Assembly: GCF_002096845.1 (NCBI RefSeq)
Contig: NZ_NCVK01000058.1
Span: 1-64,000 of the forward strand
Source: Streptococcus mitis
Lineage (GTDB): Bacteria; Bacillota; Bacilli; Lactobacillales; Streptococcaceae
Reading direction: 5' to 3'
DNA length: 64,000 bases
Part shown: in pieces, positions 16,803 through 28,600 of the stretch
Position numbering within the stretch: the stretch's first letter is position 1
Layout: each line of letters starts with the position of its first letter
Program-made: the position numbers and the translations under genes
The notes under the pieces: model-generated
What the model saw: only the letters and a program-made list of their open reading frames with translations
Databases searched by the model: none
Told to the model about the DNA's origin: nothing

Positions 16803-17606
16803 ATGACACAGGATTTACAGAAAAGAACCTTGTTTGCAGGGATTGCTCTGGCTATTTTCCTACCAGTTTTAATGATTGGGGGACTCTTGCTTCAGATAGC
16901 AATTGGAATCATAGCCATGCTAGCCATGCATGAACTTTTGAAGATGAGAGGTCTAGAGACCATGACCATGGAGGGCCTCTTAACCCTCTTTGCAACCTTT
17001 GCCTTGACCATTCCCTTGGAGAATTACCTGACTTTTTTGCCAGTTGATGGGAATGTAGTTGCTTATAGTGTTTTGATTTCAATCATGTTAGGAACGACTG
17101 TGTTTAGCAAGTCGTATACGATTGAGGACGCTGTTTTCCCTCTTGCTATGAGTTTCTATGTTGGCTTTGGATTTAATGCTTTGCTAGACGCTCGTGTTGC
17201 AGGTTTAGATAAGGCGCTCTTGGCCTTGTGTATCGTCTGGGCGACCGACAGTGGTGCCTATCTTGTTGGGATGAACTATGGTAAACGAAAATTAGCTCCG
17301 ACAGTTTCTCCAAATAAAACCTTTGAGGGTGCCTTGGGTGGTATTTTAGGTGCTATTTTAGTAACCATCATCTTTATGATGTTTGACAATACAGTTGCTC
17401 TTCCATATGGAATTTACAAGATGTCAGTCTTTGCTATTTTCTTTAGCATAGCTGGACAATTTGGTGATTTACTAGAAAGTTCGATCAAGCGTCACTTTGG
17501 TGTCAAGGATTCTGGGAAATTTATCCCTGGACATGGTGGTGTTTTGGATCGTTTCGATAGTATGTTGCTTGTATTTCCAATCATGCACTTATTTGGACTC
17601 TTTTAA
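16803..17606 (+). CDS. cdsA: Phosphatidate cytidylyltransferase
   Basis: A 267-residue polytopic membrane enzyme that makes CDP-diacylglycerol from phosphatidate and CTP. About eight hydrophobic segments are visible. The family signature near the C-terminus (Lys-Asp-Ser-Gly-Lys-Phe-Ile-Pro-Gly-His-Gly-Gly-Val-Leu-Asp-Arg-Phe-Asp-Ser) is intact, as is Asp-Ser-Gly-Ala-Tyr in the middle. An AGGAGG site precedes the ATG. It lies between uppS and eep, the usual Firmicute order. Confidence 0.95.
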   Translation: MTQDLQKRTLFAGIALAIFLPVLMIGGLLLQIAIGIIAMLAMHELLKMRGLETMTMEGLLTLFATFALTIPLENYLTFLPVDGNVVAYSVLISIMLGTTVFSKSYTIEDAVFPLAMSFYVGFGFNALLDARVAGLDKALLALCIVWATDSGAYLVGMNYGKRKLAPTVSPNKTFEGALGGILGAILVTIIFMMFDNTVALPYGIYKMSVFAIFFSIAGQFGDLLESSIKRHFGVKDSGKFIPGHGGVLDRFDSMLLVFPIMHLFGLF

Positions 17607-17627
17607 TCAAAAGACGGAGGAAATACT

Positions 17628-18887
17628 ATGCTCGGAATTTTAACCTTTATTCTGGTTTTCGGAATTATTGTGGTAGTGCACGAGTTTGGGCACTTCTACT
17701 TTGCCAAGAAATCAGGGATTCTAGTGCGTGAATTTGCCATTGGTATGGGACCCAAAATCTTTGCTCACATTGGCAGGGATGGAACGGCCTATACCATCCG
17801 AATCTTGCCTCTGGGTGGCTATGTTCGCATGGCTGGTTGGGGTGATGATACAACTGAAATCAAGACAGGAACTCCTGTTAGTTTGACGCTTACTGATGAT
17901 GGTAAGGTTAAACGCATCAATCTTTCAGGTAAAAAATTAGATCAAACAGCCCTCCCTATGCAGGTGACCCAGTTTGATTTTGAAGACAAGCTTTTCATCA
18001 AGGGATTGGTTCTGGAAGAAGAAAAAACATTTGCAGTAGATCACGATGCAACGGTTGTGGAAGCAGATGGAACTGAGGTTCGGATTGCACCTTTAGATGT
18101 TCAATATCAAAATGCGACTATCTGGGGGAAACTGATTACTAACTTTGCGGGTCCTATGAACAACTTTATCTTAGGTGTCGTTGTTTTTTGGATTTTAATC
18201 TTCATGCAGGGTGGTGTCAGAGATGTTGATACCAATCAGTTCCATGTCATGCCTCAAGGGGCCTTGGCTAAAGTGGGAGTACCAGAAACGGCACAAATTA
18301 CCAAGATTGGCTCACATGAGATTAGCAACTGGGAAAGTTTGATTCAAGCTGTGGAATCAGAAACCAAAGATAAGACAGCCCCGACCTTGGATGTGACTAT
18401 TTCTGAAAAGGGTAGTGACAAACAAGTTACGGTTACACCCGAAGAAAGTCAAGGCCTTTACCTTCTAGGTGTTCAACCGGGGATTAAGTCAGATTTTCTA
18501 TCCATGTTTGTAGGTGGTTTTACAACTGCTGCTGACTCGGCCCTCCGAATTCTCTCAGCTCTGAAAAATCTGATTTTCCAACCGGATTTGAACAAGCTGG
18601 GTGGACCTGTTGCCATCTTTAAGGCAAGTAGTGATGCCGCTAAAAATGGAATTGAGAATGTCTTGTACTTCTTGGCAGTGATTTCCATCAATATCGGAAT
18701 TTTTAATCTTATTCCGATTCCAGCCTTAGATGGTGGTAAGATTGTGCTCAATATCCTAGAAGCTATCCGCCGCAAACCATTAAAACAAGAAATTGAAACC
18801 TATGTCACCTTGGCCGGAGTGGTCATCATGGTTGTCTTGATGATTGCTGTGACCTGGAATGACATTATGCGACTCTTTTTTAGATAA
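17628..18887 (+). CDS. eep: Site-2 intramembrane metalloprotease (Eep/RseP)
   Basis: A 419-residue RseP/Eep-type protease. The zinc motif His-Glu-Phe-Gly-His is at 18-22 in the first membrane segment. A PDZ domain lies roughly at 190-290, and the second active-site motif Leu-Asp-Gly-Gly is near 365-368. In streptococci Eep cleaves signal-peptide remnants and peptide pheromone precursors within the membrane. That may matter here because the window also encodes a PhrA-like pro-peptide, although no direct link is known. It follows cdsA by 21 bases and precedes proS by 12. Confidence 0.95.
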   Translation: MLGILTFILVFGIIVVVHEFGHFYFAKKSGILVREFAIGMGPKIFAHIGRDGTAYTIRILPLGGYVRMAGWGDDTTEIKTGTPVSLTLTDDGKVKRINLSGKKLDQTALPMQVTQFDFEDKLFIKGLVLEEEKTFAVDHDATVVEADGTEVRIAPLDVQYQNATIWGKLITNFAGPMNNFILGVVVFWILIFMQGGVRDVDTNQFHVMPQGALAKVGVPETAQITKIGSHEISNWESLIQAVESETKDKTAPTLDVTISEKGSDKQVTVTPEESQGLYLLGVQPGIKSDFLSMFVGGFTTAADSALRILSALKNLIFQPDLNKLGGPVAIFKASSDAAKNGIENVLYFLAVISINIGIFNLIPIPALDGGKIVLNILEAIRRKPLKQEIETYVTLAGVVIMVVLMIAVTWNDIMRLFFR

Positions 18888-20753
<1,866 letters not shown>

Positions 20754-20772
20754 AAACTATAATCAGAAGAAA

Positions 20773-20812
20773 AACAAGGAAAAAATGTAACTAGTTTTTA
20801 CCTTGTTTTTTC
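20773..20812 (+). terminator. proS terminator
   Basis: AACAAGG at 20773-20779 pairs with CCTTGTT at 20801-20807, extended by A/T pairs, with a T run. It abuts the next promoter. Confidence 0.75.
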
Positions 20813-20851
20813 TGTATAATGGGAAAAATGAGTAGACAAAGAGGTAAATGT

Positions 20852-22240
20852 ATGCTAAGATTTCCAAAGGATTTTGTCTGGGGATCCTCTACTTCTGGGC
20901 CACAGACAGAAGGACGTATAGCTGGTGACGGTAAGGGAGATAATCTCTGGGATTATTGGTACCAAGTGGAGCCAAATCGTTACTATAATGGGATTGGTCC
21001 AGATAAAACATCAACCTTTTATGAAAATTGGGAACAGGATATTGAGCTACTGGTAGAAACTGGTCACACAGCCTTTCGGACTTCTATTCAATGGTCACGG
21101 ATTTTTCCACAAGGGCGTGGGGAAGTCAATGCTCAAGGTGTGGATTTCTATCGTAAGGTTTTTGAGGCTATTAAGGCTATTAAGGCTAAAGGAATTCGTC
21201 TTTTAGTCAATCTTTATCATTTTGATCTGCCTTTTGCCCTTCAAGAAGATGGGGACGGTTGGGAAAATAAGGCGACAGTCTCAGCCTATGAAGACTATGC
21301 TCGTTTTTGTTTTGAGACTTATGGGGATTTAGTGGATCAATGGATTACCTTCAACGAGCCCATCGTTCCAGTAGAATTTGGCTATTTTTACGACGCCCAT
21401 TATCCACATAAGGTGGATGCAGAAGCGGCAGTTAAAGTAGCTTATCACACACAATTAGCTAGCAGTCGAGCGGTCAAGGCCTGTCATGAACTCTTGCCTG
21501 GTTCCAAGATTGGGATTGTTCTCAACTTGACACCGGCTTATCCACGTAGCCAGCATCCTGCTGATGTCAAGGCAGCTAGGATTGCGGACCTTTTTCAGGC
21601 CCAATCTTTCTTAGATCCGTCTGTTTTGGGAACTTATCCACAGGAGTTGGTAGAAATCTTGCATGAACATGGGCTCTTACCTGATACTACGGAGGAGGAG
21701 TTGGAGCTCATTCGTGACAATATAGTGGACTTCCTTGGTGTCAACTACTATCAACCTTTGCGTGTTATGGCTCCTCGATTTGCTAAGCATCCAGAGAGTC
21801 CACTCTTACCAGAACATTTTTATGAGCCTTATGTGATGCCTGGACGTAAAATCAATCCTCATCGTGGCTGGGAGATTTATGAGCAAGGGATTTATGATAT
21901 TGCCCAAAATATCAAGGAAAATTATGGCAATATCGAGTGGATGTTGACTGAGAATGGTATGGGTGTTGAAGGGGAAGAAAAATTCCGTGAGAATGGAATG
22001 ATTCAAGATGATTACCGTATTGACTTTGTAAAAGGTCATCTTCGTGAACTTTACCGTGCTATTGAAGATGGAGCCAATTGTAAGGGCTACTTAATTTGGA
22101 CCTTTATCGATTGCTGGTCATGGCTCAATAGTTATAAAAATCGCTATGGTTTGGTTGAATTAGACTTGAAAACGCAAGAACGTCGTCTGAAGAAATCAGG
22201 GCACTGGTTCAAGGAGCTAAGCGATAATAATGGATTTTAA
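20852..22240 (+). CDS. GH1 6-phospho-beta-glycosidase-type enzyme
   Basis: A 462-residue glycoside hydrolase family 1 enzyme, cytoplasmic, with the acid/base Glu169 in Asn-Glu-Pro and the nucleophile Glu367 in Thr-Glu-Asn-Gly. I start it at ATG 20852, which follows GAGGT. An earlier in-frame ATG at 20819 falls inside the TATAAT box at 20815-20820 and cannot be used. No PTS genes adjoin it, so its phospho-disaccharide must be imported by another system. Phosphate preference is inferred from Firmicute relatives. Confidence 0.9.
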   Translation: MLRFPKDFVWGSSTSGPQTEGRIAGDGKGDNLWDYWYQVEPNRYYNGIGPDKTSTFYENWEQDIELLVETGHTAFRTSIQWSRIFPQGRGEVNAQGVDFYRKVFEAIKAIKAKGIRLLVNLYHFDLPFALQEDGDGWENKATVSAYEDYARFCFETYGDLVDQWITFNEPIVPVEFGYFYDAHYPHKVDAEAAVKVAYHTQLASSRAVKACHELLPGSKIGIVLNLTPAYPRSQHPADVKAARIADLFQAQSFLDPSVLGTYPQELVEILHEHGLLPDTTEEELELIRDNIVDFLGVNYYQPLRVMAPRFAKHPESPLLPEHFYEPYVMPGRKINPHRGWEIYEQGIYDIAQNIKENYGNIEWMLTENGMGVEGEEKFRENGMIQDDYRIDFVKGHLRELYRAIEDGANCKGYLIWTFIDCWSWLNSYKNRYGLVELDLKTQERRLKKSGHWFKELSDNNGF

Positions 22241-22245
22241 AAAAG

Positions 22246-22284
22246 ACTCTGACTGATTGTCCTAATTGGTCAGAGTTTTTTATT
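22246..22284 (+). terminator. Terminator after the GH1 gene
   Basis: ACTCTGAC at 22246-22253 pairs with GTCAGAGT at 22269-22276, followed by TTTTTATTT. Confidence 0.85.
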
Positions 22285-22302
22285 TATAAGAAGTTGATAT
22301 GA

Positions 22303-22395
22303 ACTATACCAATTTTTACTCTTGACAAGTGAAAGAAACAAGTATATACTGTTTTTGCTGGTTCTATAAAAGAGAAATCAGACTATACCAATTTT
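22303..22395 (+). promoter_or_regulatory. glmS promoter with paired NagR-like sites
   Basis: TTGACA at 22322-22327 and TATACT at 22345-22350 with a 17-base spacer form the promoter. An identical 14-mer, ACTATACCAATTTT, lies on each side at 22303-22316 and 22382-22395. On the other strand it reads TTGGTATAG, resembling part of streptococcal NagR operators. Binding of both could loop out the promoter; that is inference. Confidence 0.6.
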
Positions 22396-22434
22396 AAGGA
22401 GAAAGCACAGCTGGTCTGTGTCGTATATACTATG
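22396..22434 (+). promoter_or_regulatory. Distant ribosome site and hairpin before glmS
   Basis: AAGGAG at 22396-22401 is 30 bases from the ATG, too far for normal use. Between them CACAG (22406-22410) pairs with CTGTG (22416-22420), which would shorten the effective distance. The start is fixed because the enzyme needs Cys directly after Met. Confidence 0.5.
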
Positions 22435-24240
22435 TGTGGAATTGTTGGTGTTGTTGGGAACACAAATGCAACTGATATTTTGATTCAAGGGCTTGAAAAG
22501 CTCGAATACCGTGGCTATGATTCTGCGGGGATTTTTGTCCTAGGTGGTGCTGAAAATCATCTGGTTAAGGCTGTAGGTCGTATTGCAGAATTGTCTGCTA
22601 AGACAGCTGGTGTTGAGGGAACGACTGGTATCGGACATACTCGTTGGGCAACTCATGGGAAACCAACTGAAGACAATGCTCACCCACATCGCTCTGAGAC
22701 TGAACGTTTTGTTTTGGTGCACAATGGGGTGATTGAGAACTACCTTGAAATCAAAGAAGAATACCTTGCTGGGCACCACTTCAAAGGGCAAACAGATACG
22801 GAAATCGCCGTTCACTTGATTGGAAAATTTGCGGAAGAAGATGGCTTGTCAGTTCTTGAAGCCTTCAAAAAAGCCCTTCATATCATCCGTGGTTCTTATG
22901 CCTTTGCCTTGGTTGACTCACAAAATCCTGAAGTCATCTACGTGGCTAAAAATAAATCACCACTTTTGATTGGTCTTGGACAAGGCTATAACATGGTCTG
23001 CTCAGATGCTATGGCTATGATTCGTGAAACCAACCAATACATGGAAATTCATGACCAAGAGTTGGTAATCGTCAAGGCTGGTAGTGTTGAAGTTCAAGAT
23101 TATGATGGCAACAGTCGTGAGCGTGCTAGCTACACTGCCGAGCTAGACTTGTCAGATATCGGTAAGGGAACTTATCCTTACTACATGCTCAAGGAAATCG
23201 ATGAGCAACCAACGGTTATGCGTAAACTCATCCAAGCCTACACAGATGAGGCTGGTCAAGTTGTCGTAGACCCAGCTATCATCAAGGCTGTTCAAGACGC
23301 AGACCGCATCTACATCCTTGCAGCTGGGACATCTTACCACGCAGGATTTGCTTCTAAGAAGATGCTGGAAGAATTGACAGATACACCAGTTGAACTTGGA
23401 ATCTCATCTGAGTGGGGTTACGGTATGCCACTTCTCAGCAAGAAACCACTTTTCATCTTTATCAGCCAGTCTGGTGAAACAGCGGATAGCCGTCAGGTTT
23501 TGGTCAAGGCTAATGAAATGGGAATCCCAAGCTTGACAGTGACAAATGTCCCAGGTTCAACCCTTTCACGTGAAGCTAACCATACCATGCTCCTTCATGC
23601 AGGTCCTGAAATTGCCGTAGCATCAACTAAAGCCTATACAGCGCAAATCGCAGCCCTTGCCTTCTTAGCAAAAGCAGTCGGAGAAGCAAATGGCAATGCT
23701 AAAGCGCAAGCCTTTGACCTGGTTCATGAATTGTCAATCGTAGCTCAGTCTATCGAATCAACTCTTTCAGAGAAAGAAACCATTGAAGCCAAGGTTCGTG
23801 AGCTTCTTGAAACAACTCGTAACGCCTTTTACATCGGACGTGGTCAAGATTACTACGTAGCCATGGAAGCAAGTCTCAAACTTAAAGAGATTTCTTACAT
23901 CCAGTGTGAAGGCTTTGCGGCAGGAGAACTCAAGCATGGAACCATTGCCTTGATTGAAGAAGGAACGCCTGTCTTGGCCCTCTTGTCAGATCCAGTCCTT
24001 GCCAACCACACTCGCGGAAATATCCAAGAGGTGGCAGCCCGTGGTGCCAAAGTCCTCACTATCGCAGAAGAAAATGTTGCTAAAGATACAGACGACATCG
24101 TTCTTACGACTGTACACCCTTACCTCTCACCAATTTCAATGGTTGTACCAACGCAATTGGTCGCTTACTTTGCAACACTCCACCGTGGACTTGATGTGGA
24201 CAAACCACGTAACCTTGCTAAGTCAGTAACGGTAGAATAA
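22432..24240 (+). CDS. glmS: Glutamine-fructose-6-phosphate aminotransferase
   Basis: A 602-residue cytoplasmic enzyme making glucosamine 6-phosphate from fructose 6-phosphate and glutamine, the entry step to cell-wall amino sugars. The N-terminal glutaminase domain begins Met-Cys-Gly-Ile-Val-Gly, with Cys2 as the nucleophile after Met removal. Two SIS sugar-isomerase domains follow (about 285-420 and 455-590). There is no glmS ribozyme leader; the upstream region instead has paired NagR-like repeats. A terminator follows. Confidence 0.97.
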   Translation: MCGIVGVVGNTNATDILIQGLEKLEYRGYDSAGIFVLGGAENHLVKAVGRIAELSAKTAGVEGTTGIGHTRWATHGKPTEDNAHPHRSETERFVLVHNGVIENYLEIKEEYLAGHHFKGQTDTEIAVHLIGKFAEEDGLSVLEAFKKALHIIRGSYAFALVDSQNPEVIYVAKNKSPLLIGLGQGYNMVCSDAMAMIRETNQYMEIHDQELVIVKAGSVEVQDYDGNSRERASYTAELDLSDIGKGTYPYYMLKEIDEQPTVMRKLIQAYTDEAGQVVVDPAIIKAVQDADRIYILAAGTSYHAGFASKKMLEELTDTPVELGISSEWGYGMPLLSKKPLFIFISQSGETADSRQVLVKANEMGIPSLTVTNVPGSTLSREANHTMLLHAGPEIAVASTKAYTAQIAALAFLAKAVGEANGNAKAQAFDLVHELSIVAQSIESTLSEKETIEAKVRELLETTRNAFYIGRGQDYYVAMEASLKLKEISYIQCEGFAAGELKHGTIALIEEGTPVLALLSDPVLANHTRGNIQEVAARGAKVLTIAEENVAKDTDDIVLTTVHPYLSPISMVVPTQLVAYFATLHRGLDVDKPRNLAKSVTVE

Positions 24241-24245
24241 ACTAA

Positions 24246-24272
24246 AAAAGTCTAGTTTATCTAGGCTTTTTC
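24246..24272 (+). terminator. glmS terminator
   Basis: AGTCTAG pairs with CTAGGCT (one G-T pair) across a TTTAT loop, followed by TTTTTC. Confidence 0.75.
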
Positions 24273-24310
24273 TTGTGAGCAAATCGGTTGCTTGTACTCA
24301 AGATTCGTGT

Positions 24311-24464
24311 TATACTCTTCGAAAATCTCTTCAAACTATGTCACCGTCGCCTTGCCGTAGGTATGGTTACTGACTTCGTCAGTTCTATCCACAACCTCAA
24401 AACAGTGTTTTGAGCAGCCTGCGGCTAGCTTCCTAGTTTGCTCTTTGATTTTCATTGAGTATTA
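24311..24464. repeat. BOX element, full boxA-boxB-boxC form
   Basis: A 154-bp intergenic repeat. On the minus strand it runs from a TAATACTCAATG-type start to the boxA-type CTACGGCAAGGCGACGG (24344-24360) and ends with the conserved GAAGAGTATA. The size agrees with a full A-B-C unit. It lies between glmS and the luciferase-like gene. Confidence 0.85.
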
Positions 24465-24511
24465 GAATAATTTTTCAAAATGAAGGACAGAGATAGACAA
24501 GGAGAATCACT

Positions 24512-25561
24512 GTGGTAGAATTGGGAATTTCAACATTTGGGGAAACAATGGAGCTTGAAGGAACTGGGCAAACTTATAGTCATGCCGAACGCATTCGTCA
24601 GTTGGTGGCAGAGATTGAACTGGCTGACAAGGTTGGTTTGGATGTATATGGGATTGGTGAGCACCATCGAGCGGATTTTGCGGTATCTGCCCCAGAGATT
24701 GTACTAGCAGCTGGGGCAGTCAATACCAAGAAAATCCGTTTGACCAGTGCGGTCAGCATTCTCTCAAGTATGGATCCGATTCGTTTGTTCCAACAATATG
24801 CTACTATCGATGCTTTGTCAAATGGACGTGCGGAGATTATGGCCGGGAGGGGCTCTTTCACGGAATCTTTCCCTCTATTTGGCCATGATTTGAAAGACTA
24901 CGAAGCTCTTTTTGATGAGAAATTAGACTTGCTTCAATTAGTCAATGAAAAGACAAAACTAGATTGGCAAGGTCGATTGACCCAAACAATCTCTGGCAAA
25001 GAAGTTTATCCTCGTCCAGTTCAGGACAAATTACCCTTGTGGATAGCGACAGGTGGTCATGTCGAATCAACAGTGAAGATTGCTCAGGCAGGCCTACCGA
25101 TTGTCTATGCCATTATTGGTGGTAACCCTCGTTATTTTAAAAAGTTGATTCAGGCTTATCGTGAGATTGGGAGCGAAGCGGGTCATGCCAGTCATGAACT
25201 AAAGGTTGGAGCCCATTCTTGGGGTTGGGTTGCTGAAGATGGCGAGCAGGCGGTAAAAGATTATTTCCATCCGACCAAGCAAGTGGTGGATGCTATTTCC
25301 AAAGACCGTCCGCACTGGCAGGAATTGCGTTATGAGCAATATTTGGAGCAGGTAGGGCCAAATGGCGCCATGTTTGTGGGCAATCCAGATCAGGTAGCAG
25401 AAAAATTGATTCGCATGATTGAGGATTTAGGTTTGGACCGCTTCATGCTCCATCTACCGCTTGGTTCCATGCCTCATGACCAAGTCCTGAGAGCTATTGA
25501 ACTCTTCGGCACACAAGTTGCACCCAAAGTACGGGCTTATTTTGCCATGAAAGAGGCTTAA
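24512..25561 (+). CDS. Luciferase-like (LLM) flavin-dependent oxidoreductase
   Basis: A 349-residue flavin monooxygenase of the bacterial luciferase-like family with a TIM-barrel fold. The conserved Gly-Glu-His-His (about 50-53) and the Pro-Leu-Trp-Ile-Ala-Thr-Gly-Gly segment near 173-180 are present. It begins with GTG, with AAGGAG upstream. It stands alone between a BOX element and the convergent pullulanase gene. The substrate is unknown. Confidence 0.85.
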   Translation: MVELGISTFGETMELEGTGQTYSHAERIRQLVAEIELADKVGLDVYGIGEHHRADFAVSAPEIVLAAGAVNTKKIRLTSAVSILSSMDPIRLFQQYATIDALSNGRAEIMAGRGSFTESFPLFGHDLKDYEALFDEKLDLLQLVNEKTKLDWQGRLTQTISGKEVYPRPVQDKLPLWIATGGHVESTVKIAQAGLPIVYAIIGGNPRYFKKLIQAYREIGSEAGHASHELKVGAHSWGWVAEDGEQAVKDYFHPTKQVVDAISKDRPHWQELRYEQYLEQVGPNGAMFVGNPDQVAEKLIRMIEDLGLDRFMLHLPLGSMPHDQVLRAIELFGTQVAPKVRAYFAMKEA

Positions 25562-25606
25562 TAAAAAATCCTAATCAAGTTTATTAGGACAACAAATATT
25601 GTACAA

Positions 25607-25642
25607 AAATTAATCCCCCGAGCTATAATGCTTGGGGGATTG
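25607..25642. terminator. Terminator between convergent LLM and pullulanase genes
   Basis: AATCCCCC at 25612-25619 pairs with GGGGGATT at 25634-25641. The minus-strand reading continues into AATTTTTG, so it serves mainly the pullulanase gene. Confidence 0.75.
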
Positions 25643-25660
25643 TTCTATAGGAGGGCTAGT

Positions 25661-28600
25661 TTAGTTCTCTTTTTTGTTTTTTAGCAAGAACCCGAGACCT
25701 AGAAGGGCAAGGAGGCTGATTCCTGCAAACAGGAGTTTGTGATCGTTTTTGGTTCCTGTATTTGGAAGTTCAGCTTGTTTAGCTGGAGTTGCAGGTATAT
25801 TTTCCTTGTTAGAGTTATCTACCGATTCGTTTCGAACAGCTTCACTTACAGATGATGCTTGTGGCTCTTGTGCTGGTTTTTCAGCCTGTGAATCAGTTGT
25901 AGCTTGGCTAGGTTTATCTTCTGCATCAGCTACTTTTTCATCTGGTTTAGTAGAATCAGGTTTAGTTTGTGGAGCTGGAGTTTGCTGTTCCGGTTTGACT
26001 ACTCTGTTTGGAGTATTGTCTTGGCCGTTATTTTGACCTTGCTCTTGTCTAGAATTCGGAAGGTCAGATTTTGGTTTATCTTCCATAGCTGGACGACTTT
26101 GAGAGACTCGAAGAACAGTGGCTGTAAGGGCATTCAATTTCAAGCCTTTTTCAGTCCATTCAAGTCCTTGAGGGTTGGCAATTCCGACTGGCCCTGCTTG
26201 GTTTTCATCTGCTAAAACTTCAGCATTTCTGAGGTGGGCAAAGGCAGTTCCCAAGTTAAATTCGCGAGCTTTTTCGTCCGCATTGACAAAGACTGCATAG
26301 ATGTCTCCGTTTGGAGCAGTGATTTGGTAGCCGATCACTACATCTTCTTTTTCCACACCATTTTGGCCTGGGACAGTGATGAGGTGGACACGGTCCTTGA
26401 TATCTTTAAGACTCTTGAGTCGGAAGGCATCTGTAGATTGACGAAGGGCAATCAACCCTTTCATATAGTCACGACTCTTGACATTTTCAGGATATGCTTT
26501 TCTATCTGTAGCTTTAGTCCAGTCAAATTTGTTGACAGCATCGCTAGAATCGTAAGAGTCATGGATGAAGTAAGGATAGTCAAATGGGTTGCCGTCCTTA
26601 TCACGCAACAAGTGAGATTTGTTTGGTTGTTTGTCCTCTGCTACTGGAGTCTTGTAGGCTGGGTCACGGAATTGTTTGGTGCGACCATATTCCTGACCAG
26701 AGTGGATAAATGGAGTTCCTTGAGCTGTTAAGACCATGAGATTTCCAAGTCGCAAACGACGGTGGATTTCAGCATAGTTCTCGGCCTTGCTTGGGTCTTT
26801 TTTAATAGACTGAGCGATAATGTCAAAGAGGGTCAAGTTGTCATGGGCTGCGATGTATTGGATGACATCTCCAGGGCTGTCTGCTTCAAAGTTGGTTGGT
26901 TGAGCAATCAGATTTTTGAAGATAGTGTTGATATCACGCTTGCCACCTGTGATAAAGGCAGGTTGACCTTCATTTGGATAACCAGACTTGAGGTTGTTAC
27001 GGATGTCATCTGAGAAGACAGCGACAGTATCGGTATGTTTCATCCAATCTTGGTCAGCAGCTTTAGTAGGTATATTTTCATCACCAGCATAGGTTCTCCA
27101 ACCTTCACCCAGCATGATGAGGTTTGGATTGAGGGCGCGTGCAGCCTTGTAAGCTTCTTCGATAGAAGCGGCGTCATGGTCTCCCATCATATCGAAACGG
27201 AATCCATCCACTTTGTAGGTATCGACTAGGTATTTGATAGAATCAACTAGGAGGCGTTTGGTCATATGGTGAGTTGTCCCCAAACGTCCACCACCAAAGC
27301 TAGTTCGAGGTGTTCCGTCAGCATCCATAAAGTGGTAGTAGTTTGGCTCTAGGTCTTCAAAGATATCGACTTTGGCTGTATGGTTATACACTACGTCCAG
27401 GATGGCTCCCATGCCACGTTTGTGGATTTCGTTGATGAGGTTTTTGAATTCTGCGATTCGTTTTTCTGGATTCTTAGGATCGCTTGAGTACATACCAGTC
27501 AATGAGAAGTAGTTTTGAGGGTCATATCCCCAGTTGTAGTTGCTGTTGCTTGAAGCATAGTCAGATAAGCGTTCGTGGTTCTTCAACTCATTGACAAAGT
27601 AGTAAGACAAGACTGGAAGGAGCTGGATGTGGGTTACACCCAAGTCTTTGAGGTAGTCTAGTTTTTCGATAAAGGCTTCAAAGGTACCAAATGGTTTGGT
27701 CAAGTCTTTTGCAATGGCAGGATCTGAAGTGAAGTCACGCACATGAGCTTCGTAGATAACGGCATCTTCACGAGTCTTGAAGTTGTGAATCTTACCATAA
27801 GTCAAGTCTTGAGGTCCTAGTTTAGCTGGATCTACAAAGGCAGCTTTAGCCACTTTATGGGCATCGTCAATCTTAGCATCGTCACTATTCCAAGCAGCGA
27901 GGGATTTAGCGTAAGGATCGAGTGCAAGAACAGTTTTACCCTGACGCTCGATTTGGTATTGATAATAGTATCCAGTGAAATTTGTGATTCCTAGTTTGTT
28001 TGTGCTATCTAGGGTTTGTTTCCAAGTTCCTCTTTCCCCTTTTTCAAGAGCGACAGTTCCAACCACTTTTTCAGGGTCATTCTTGTCGTAGACAACGACA
28101 GAAACCTTATCAGCACTTGGTGACCAAAGGGTCAAATCAACTTGTTTTCCTTCTTCTTTGAGGTCAGCTCCAAGTTTGCCATCGTAACTGTAAGTCTCAT
28201 CTTTCAGGCGCCAGCTTGTTTTGGTAGTGAATTTGTCAGAGTTGTAGCTAATGGTATAAGGATGTTTTGTGTCAGAGAAATCTCCGCTGTAGGTCACTTT
28301 CTTACCAGCCTCATCGATTGCGACATCGGTGATAGTTACTTTGTTTCCTAGGTAATTAGTGATGTTGGAGTGCTTGAGGATATCCTCTTTTTTAGCACCG
28401 ACTAGTGTTGAAAAACTACTTTCAATGCTAGAAGTTCCTACGTGTTGGGCACCTGTCATACGTATATCATGAACATAGTATGGATTTGTGTAAATCGTTT
28501 CGTCATCATCTTTTAGGAAAATTTGGCTATGATTTTTCAAATCTGTAAACTTATAATCTTCTTTACGGATTTTCACGTCGTCTCCTTTTTTGCTCTCATC

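Noticed and set aside
22285-22431. glmS ribozyme
   Set aside because: The leader is only about 75 bases and lacks the ribozyme core; transcriptional sites are present instead.
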